NCBI GenBank assembly: GCA_963205465.1
Contig: CAUJKG010000433.1
Location: 1-10,802, forward strand
Length of the DNA stretch: 10,802 nucleotides
DNA from: Pseudomonadota bacterium
Lineage (GTDB): Bacteria > Pseudomonadota > Alphaproteobacteria > Rhizobiales > Xanthobacteraceae
Direction of reading: 5' to 3'
The position numbers and the translations under genes were made by a program. Shown in pieces: positions 6,550-10,802 of the stretch (within the stretch, counting starts at the first letter, position 1; each line of letters starts with the position of its first letter). Under the pieces are notes generated by a model, which had not been told where the DNA came from, did not search any database, and saw nothing but the letters and a program-made list of their open reading frames with translations.

Positions 6550-7371
6550 CGCCTTCCTGCCGTTGACGCGGCTGGCGGCGCGCTTGCCGTGGAAATAGGC
6601 CCTGAGCCACGGGTGATCGGATTTCAGCATCTCGTCGATCGTGCCCGTCGCAATGATCTTCCCATCGGCGAGGGCCGCGATGCGGTCGCATGCATTGTGA
6701 AGGCTGTCGAGGTCGTGCGTTACCATGAAAACGGTGAGGCCCAAAGTTTGCTGGAGCGCCTTGATCAGATCGTCGAACTCTCCGGCGGAAATAGGGTCGA
6801 GGCCGGAAGTCGGCTCGTCCAAGAACACGATTTCGGGGTCCAGCACGAGGGACCGGGCCAGCGCGGCGCGCTTGATCATGCCGCCGGAGAGCTGGGAGGG
6901 ATATTTCTCGGCCACGAAGGCCGGCAGCCCCACCATTTCCAGCTTTGCGATCGCGATTTCGTCCATCAGCCGCTGCGAAAGGTCGAGATATTCCCGCAGC
7001 GGAAACTGGATGTTCTGGCGCACCGTCAGCGAGGAAAACAGCGCCCCGTGCTGGAACAACACACCCCAGCGGCGCTCGACGGCATTGCGCTCGTCCTCGC
7101 TCAGCCGGTCGAGGTCCTTGCCGAAGACCTCGATCGTGCCCTTCTGCTTTTTCACGAGCCCGATGATCGAGCGCATCAAGACCGACTTGCCGCCGCCCGA
7201 CGCGCCGACGAAGCCGAGGATCTCACCTCGCCGCACGTCGAGATCGAGCCCTTTGAGCACGGCATGATCGCCGAACGACACCCAGACATCGCGCACGCGG
7301 ATGATCGGATAATTGTCCGGGACTGTCTCAGGCCGCTTCGAAGCCGGCTGCGCGCTTTCGATATTCGCCAT
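6547..7371 (-). CDS. mlaF: ABC transporter ATPase, MlaF-type
   Basis: A 274-residue cytoplasmic ATPase that powers lipid movement through the MlaE-MlaD complex. Motifs are complete: Walker A GASGGGKS (56-63), Q-loop Gln107 in LFQHGALF, signature LSGGMIKRA (161-169), Walker B IVFLDEP (181-187) with catalytic Glu186, D-loop SGLD (189-192) and switch His219 in VTHD. The LSGGM signature and the FQHGALFSSLTVRQN segment are typical of MlaF/Ttg2A/LinL. The frame is open further upstream, but the ATG at 7371 (MANIES) is chosen because the permease gene ends only five bases earlier and the upstream extension lies inside that gene. No strong Shine-Dalgarno is seen, so initiation probably depends on ribosomes finishing the permease. 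The C-terminus ends in a basic tail (GKRAASRVNGRKA). Confidence 0.95.
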   Translation of the reverse strand: MANIESAQPASKRPETVPDNYPIIRVRDVWVSFGDHAVLKGLDLDVRRGEILGFVGASGGGKSVLMRSIIGLVKKQKGTIEVFGKDLDRLSEDERNAVERRWGVLFQHGALFSSLTVRQNIQFPLREYLDLSQRLMDEIAIAKLEMVGLPAFVAEKYPSQLSGGMIKRAALARSLVLDPEIVFLDEPTSGLDPISAGEFDDLIKALQQTLGLTVFMVTHDLDSLHNACDRIAALADGKIIATGTIDEMLKSDHPWLRAYFHGKRAASRVNGRKA

Positions 7372-7376
7372 GCCGT

Positions 7377-8516
7377 TTACCAATCGATGCTTGCGAAGAA
7401 GATCGCAAACGCGCCGTCGAGCACGATCACGAGGAAGATGGATTTCACGACCGAAGCCGTGGTGTGCTCGCCGAGCGACTCCGCGCTGCCTTGCACGCGC
7501 AAGCCTTCGACGCAGGCGACAAGACCGATCACCGCACCCATGAACGGCGCCTTGATCATGCCGACCCAGAAGGTCGACCAGGAGATCGCGTCGCGCAGCC
7601 GCTCGAGAAAGACTTCCGGCGTGAAGCCGCCATAGAGCCATGCCGTGACCATGCCGCCGAACAGCGCCGCCATGCTACCGATGAAGGTGAGCAGCGGCAG
7701 CGCGATGATGAGCGCGATCATGCGCGGCAGGATCAGGATCTCCATGGGATCGCGGCCCATCACGCGAAGCGCGTCGATTTCCTCGCGCATCTTCATGGAA
7801 CCGAGCTCCGCGGTATAAGCGCTGCCCGAGCGGCCCGCGATCATGATCGAGGTGATCAGGACGCCGACTTCGCGCAGCACCAGAATCCCGACCATGTCGA
7901 CGACGAAGGTTTCCGCGCCGAATTTGCGAAAATGGAAGATGCCCTGCTGCGCGAGGATGCCGCCGATCAGAAACAGAATGAGGACGATGATCGGGATCGA
8001 ACGAAAGCCCGCGCGATCCATCTGGTTGACGACGGCGGTGAAGCGAAACGTCCAGGGCCGGACGAGGACGCGGCCGAGCGAAACCACCGAAGCGCCCAGG
8101 AACTGGATGAACTCTGCGGTATCCTTGACGAAGCTGACCGACATCTCGCCGAGCGAACTCAGCGTATCGACGACCGGATTGTGGTCGTCCTCCTGCGCGT
8201 TCTTGCCGGTGTTGGTCTGCTGCACTTCGTCGAGCAGAATACGATAGCGCGGATTGAGACCGACAATCTCGGCCGCCGCGCCCTTGGCTTCCAGATCCCG
8301 GCGCATGCGCTCGATCAGCCACGCGCCGGAAGTATCGAGCTGCTCGATATGGCTGACGTCGATCGCGACACTCGCCGCCTTGGGCTTGCGCGCCTCGACG
8401 TCGATCACCAGCGGCTCGATCTGCCCGGCAAAGGACGAAATCCAGCGGCCCGTCGCTTCCAGGACGAGCCGGCCGGCTTCTTCCTTCCGGTTCAGGGAGA
8501 CCGCTTGCGCCGCCAA
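7377..8516 (-). CDS. mlaE: STAS-domain MlaE-type permease (MlaB-MlaE fusion)
   Basis: A 379-residue inner-membrane permease of the Mla/Lin lipid transporter. Residues 1-100 form a STAS domain with VAIDVSHIEQLDTSGAWLIE (50-69); the DTSG sequence is the position of the functional Ser/Thr in STAS proteins and of the essential Thr of MlaB. After a polar linker (101-115), the MlaE core carries GRSGSAYTAELGSMKMREEI and DALRVMGRDP (228-257), the family signature, with hydrophobic segments around 172-190, 206-226, 262-290, 325-336 and 358-375. In E. coli the STAS part is the separate protein MlaB; here it is fused. The start is TTG at 8516: GGAG lies at 8526-8529 (nine-base spacing), an in-frame TAG lies seven codons upstream, and no ATG occurs before residue 71. 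First gene of a four-gene unit with mlaF, mlaD and the lipoprotein gene. Confidence 0.94.
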   Translation of the reverse strand: MAAQAVSLNRKEEAGRLVLEATGRWISSFAGQIEPLVIDVEARKPKAASVAIDVSHIEQLDTSGAWLIERMRRDLEAKGAAAEIVGLNPRYRILLDEVQQTNTGKNAQEDDHNPVVDTLSSLGEMSVSFVKDTAEFIQFLGASVVSLGRVLVRPWTFRFTAVVNQMDRAGFRSIPIIVLILFLIGGILAQQGIFHFRKFGAETFVVDMVGILVLREVGVLITSIMIAGRSGSAYTAELGSMKMREEIDALRVMGRDPMEILILPRMIALIIALPLLTFIGSMAALFGGMVTAWLYGGFTPEVFLERLRDAISWSTFWVGMIKAPFMGAVIGLVACVEGLRVQGSAESLGEHTTASVVKSIFLVIVLDGAFAIFFASIDW

Positions 8517-8644
8517 GGATTCTTTCTCCAGCTACGCCGAAAACCTGCCCGTTTACGGGGCGCGGCTAATGGCTGCTAATACTTACCACAAGCCCCCACC
8601 ACAGACCGGCCGGGGACGATAAGTTCTTGCAAAGAGTGACATTT
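8517..8644. promoter_or_regulatory. Divergent intergenic region between mlaE and epimerase gene
   Basis: 128 bp that must hold the start signals of both genes. Seen: GGAG at 8526-8529 (mlaE ribosome site); a small stem CCCG/CGGG at 8548-8551 and 8556-8559 with loop TTTA, within the likely mlaE leader; and a direct repeat GCTAAT at 8565-8570 and 8575-8580, ten bases apart, about one helical turn. AAAGAG at 8631-8636 serves the epimerase ATG at 8645. No convincing -35/-10 pair can be assigned on either strand by eye. Confidence 0.5.
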
Positions 8645-9625
8645 ATGCCGCGGCGTCTGCAGTTCCGGGTCGAAAAATGGCCGATTTCGGGGGCCTTCAC
8701 GATCAGCCGGGGAGCCAAGACCGAAGCCGCCGTAATCGTGGTGGAAATTTCCGACGGTTCCCGCCGCGGACGCGGCGAATGCGTCCCCTATGGCCGCTAC
8801 GGTGAGTCGCTCGAAAGCGTCGGCTGGGAGATCGAGCAGGCCGCCCCCGCCATTGCCGACGGGATGGATCGGGCCGGTCTCCAGCGGGCCCTCAAAGCGG
8901 GAGCCGCCCGCAACGCCATCGATTGCGCCTTGTGGGATCTTGAAGCGAAAGAGACCGGCAGCACGGTCACCGCACTCGCGCGGCTGCGTCCGCCTGCACC
9001 CGTGACAACCGCCTATACGCTGAGCCTCGATACGCCGGAGAATATGGCGGCGGCAGCGAGGCTGTCTTCCCGCCCGGTGCTGAAACTCAAGCTCGGTGCC
9101 GAGCAAGATATAGAACGCCTGCGCGTCATCCGCGCAGCCGTACCCGATGCCGTGCTGATTGCCGACGCCAACGAAGGCTGGACCCGCGCGAACCTGGAAG
9201 AAAATCTCCATGCCTGCGAGGCGGCGAATGTTGCGCTGGTCGAGCAACCGCTTCCCGCCAGCGAAGACGAAATTCTTCGGGATGTTTCCCGCAGCGTTCC
9301 GGTTTGCGCGGATGAAAGTTTTCATGACCGCACGAGCTTCGCCACCATCGAAGGCAAGTATGACGCGATCAACATCAAGCTCGACAAGACCGGCGGCTTA
9401 ACCGAAGCCCTGCTGGTCGCGGACGAAGCCGAAGCGCGCGATCTCACGATCATGACCGGCTGCATGGTCTCGACCTCGCTCGCCATGGCGCCGGCGCTCC
9501 TGCTCGCGAACCGTGCGAAATTCGTCGACCTCGATGGGCCGCTGCTGCTTGCGAAAGATCGCGAGCACGGCCTGCGTTATGTGGGCTCGACGGTCTTTCC
9601 GCCGGAAGCCTCGCTCTGGGGCTGA
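8645..9625 (+). CDS. Enolase-superfamily dipeptide epimerase / N-acetyl-D-Glu racemase (DgcA-like)
   Basis: A 326-residue cytoplasmic enzyme of the muconate-lactonizing/AE-epimerase subgroup, which abstracts an alpha proton from a carboxylate bound to Mg2+. Catalytic set seen: KLKLG with Lys147 and Lys149; metal ligands Asp174 (ADANEGW), Glu200 (VEQPLP) and Asp223 (CADES); acid/base Lys245 (NIKLDKTGG). The DLD at 295-297 matches the D-x-D that binds the dipeptide amino group in L-Ala-D/L-Glu epimerases. The N-terminal capping part has KWPISGAFTISRG (11-23) and GECVPYGRYGES (44-55). Two readings are plausible: L-Ala-D/L-Glu epimerase in murein dipeptide recycling, or the N-acetyl-D-Glu racemase named DgcA in D-glutamate breakdown. 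The usual partner dgcN is not in this window, so I give no symbol. ATG 8645 with AAAGAG upstream is preferred over in-frame TTG 8627 or GTG 8636. Confidence 0.88.
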   Translation: MPRRLQFRVEKWPISGAFTISRGAKTEAAVIVVEISDGSRRGRGECVPYGRYGESLESVGWEIEQAAPAIADGMDRAGLQRALKAGAARNAIDCALWDLEAKETGSTVTALARLRPPAPVTTAYTLSLDTPENMAAAARLSSRPVLKLKLGAEQDIERLRVIRAAVPDAVLIADANEGWTRANLEENLHACEAANVALVEQPLPASEDEILRDVSRSVPVCADESFHDRTSFATIEGKYDAINIKLDKTGGLTEALLVADEAEARDLTIMTGCMVSTSLAMAPALLLANRAKFVDLDGPLLLAKDREHGLRYVGSTVFPPEASLWG

Positions 9626-10773
9626 AGCCAGGAAGCAATCGCCAACATAAGGCCGAGAAGCGCAATCGCCGAGGAGCCGAAGAACGCATAAGCGCCGTAG
9701 CGTGCATAAAGCGGCCCGGCGGCAAAGGTTGCAAGCAGCATCGCGATACTGACGGCCGCCGAAGAGAAAGTCTGCGCGCGCCCCTGCGCGCCCGCACCGC
9801 CGCTTTCTCCCGCAACCGAAACCATGCCGAGAAACGTCGCGGTGAAAGTAAAGGCGTGCATGATCATCAGCGGCACCAGCAACGCCTGCGGCGGATCGAG
9901 CGCGGTCAAGCCGAAACGAATGATCGAGGAAACGCCTCCGATCATGATCAGCGCCACTGGCGAGAACCGCCGCAATGCGACAGTCGCAAAATAGAACACG
10001 ATCACTTCCGCGGCGACGCCGATCCCCCACAGAAATCCAATCATGCTCGAAGAGATGCCGCTCGCGCGCCAATGCACCGAGCCGAACGCATAGAGCATGG
10101 CGTGGCTCGACTGCACACAAGCCGCCGCGAATACCGCAAGCAGCACGCGGCGCCCGATCTTCGGCGGCTTCGCGGCATCCGCTGCCGTCACTTGCTGCAG
10201 GCGCGGCAGCATCTGCGCGGAAAGCGCGAAGAGGACGAGCGAGCCTGCGATCAGCCAGACAATCGCGGCGGGCGGCAAGACTTCGAGCGCGACGCCGAGC
10301 AGGATGTTCGCGGCGATGAACGACACCGACCCCCAGAGGCGTGCGCGGCCGTAATCGATACTTTTTTCCCGCGCGAGGCGGACGCCGAAGGCATCGGTCA
10401 GCGGAAAGGCCGGCCCCCAGAACACCGTGGCGACCGCGACCAGAATCAGCACCGCCGCCCTATCCGGCACCAGCGCCATCAACACGAAGGCGAACGCCGC
10501 CCCGAAACCGAGCACGGCGAGAAAGCGCCGGGGTCTGCCGATGCGGTCCGAAAGCACGCCGGCAATGGGATTGGCGAACAGGCGCACCGCCATGGGGATG
10601 CCGATCGCGATCCCGATCGCTTCCGGAGAAAAGCCCAGTGCAGCAAGGAAAACCGGGAAAAACGGCAGATAGAAACCCGGCGCCACGAAGAGCGCCGCAT
10701 AGACGGTTGCCAGCATTCCCGAGCCCGCAGCCCAAGACGCAAACCAAGAACTAGTGGGCGCGGAGGCCGACAA
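9577..10773 (-). CDS. MFS transporter, PPP/HcaT-like (MFS_1-like) family
   Basis: A 398-residue inner-membrane secondary transporter with about 12 hydrophobic segments. Seen: GFYLPFFPVFLAALGFSPEAIG-type opening (33-54), the loop 2-3 motif GVLSDRIGRPRR (72-83), and YGRARLWGSVSF (141-152), which is the hallmark of the 3-phenylpropionate permease/HcaT-like group. A hydrophilic central loop lies around 190-210, and a polar C-terminus ends in KTVEPT. The substrate cannot be read from sequence; HcaT carries phenylpropionate, but most relatives are untested. The start is uncertain: TTG at 10773 has a weak GAAAGA upstream and an in-frame TAA two codons before it, while ATG at 10716 (residue 20) would start just before the first membrane helix. 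The 3' end overlaps the convergent epimerase gene by 49 bp. It is not in an operon with any gene seen here. Confidence 0.88.
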   Translation of the reverse strand: MSASAPTSSWFASWAAGSGMLATVYAALFVAPGFYLPFFPVFLAALGFSPEAIGIAIGIPMAVRLFANPIAGVLSDRIGRPRRFLAVLGFGAAFAFVLMALVPDRAAVLILVAVATVFWGPAFPLTDAFGVRLAREKSIDYGRARLWGSVSFIAANILLGVALEVLPPAAIVWLIAGSLVLFALSAQMLPRLQQVTAADAAKPPKIGRRVLLAVFAAACVQSSHAMLYAFGSVHWRASGISSSMIGFLWGIGVAAEVIVFYFATVALRRFSPVALIMIGGVSSIIRFGLTALDPPQALLVPLMIMHAFTFTATFLGMVSVAGESGGAGAQGRAQTFSSAAVSIAMLLATFAAGPLYARYGAYAFFGSSAIALLGLMLAIASWLQPQSEASGGKTVEPT

Positions 10774-10802
10774 TGGTTATCTTTCGTAAGTGATTCACGC
10801 TC

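Noticed and set aside
6076..8579. Plus-strand open frames of 519 and 371 codons opposite the mla operon
   Set aside because: The minus-strand frames carry complete ABC ATPase, MlaE and MCE motifs; the plus-strand products are rich in Asp/Arg/His with no recognisable domain.

Overview
The window reads as chromosomal DNA of a GC-rich alphaproteobacterium. It is most probably a member of the Hyphomicrobiales (Rhizobiales), near the Bradyrhizobium/Xanthobacter side. The reasons are the high-GC third positions, the frequent GTG/TTG starts, a very long apolipoprotein-like coiled-coil membrane protein of the kind called GPR in Agrobacterium and RgsE in Sinorhizobium (polar growth factors of this order), and an Mla/Lin-type lipid transporter operon with the STAS domain fused to the permease. 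The taxonomic call is inference; there is no rRNA or marker gene to confirm it.

Layout, left to right. (1) Positions 1-585, minus strand: the 5' part of a small histidine-phosphotransfer (Hpt) protein that runs off the left edge, and upstream of it a 100-residue conserved-looking hypothetical protein. A strong imperfect hairpin lies between them. (2) Positions 586-830: a 245-bp divergent intergenic region with no gene. (3) Positions 831-4946, plus strand: one 1371-residue protein with a charged N-terminus, two membrane helices, thirteen tandem 22-residue repeats (1710-2567), a further long helical region, a charged linker and a compact C-terminal domain. (4) A bidirectional intrinsic terminator at 4971-5002, serving this gene and the convergent operon. 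(5) Positions 5023-8516, minus strand: four tightly packed genes in the order STAS-MlaE permease, MlaF ATPase, MlaD/MCE protein, ABC-auxiliary lipoprotein. The order matches linKLMN-type transporters. (6) A 128-bp divergent region. (7) Positions 8645-9625, plus strand: an enolase-superfamily epimerase/racemase acting on a Glu-type amino acid or dipeptide. (8) Positions 9577-10773, minus strand: a 12-helix MFS transporter of the PPP/HcaT-like family, overlapping the epimerase gene tail to tail by 49 bp.

The functional theme is the cell envelope: a putative polar-growth scaffold, an inner-to-outer-membrane lipid trafficking system, and an enzyme likely to act on D-Glu or murein-derived dipeptides. 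The Hpt protein adds a phosphorelay element. I saw no mobile element, phage gene, CRISPR array, tRNA or rRNA. The most interesting object is the giant repeat protein: its repeats are in exact 22-residue register, each has an invariant glycine, and they show signs of 44-residue (132-bp) duplication.
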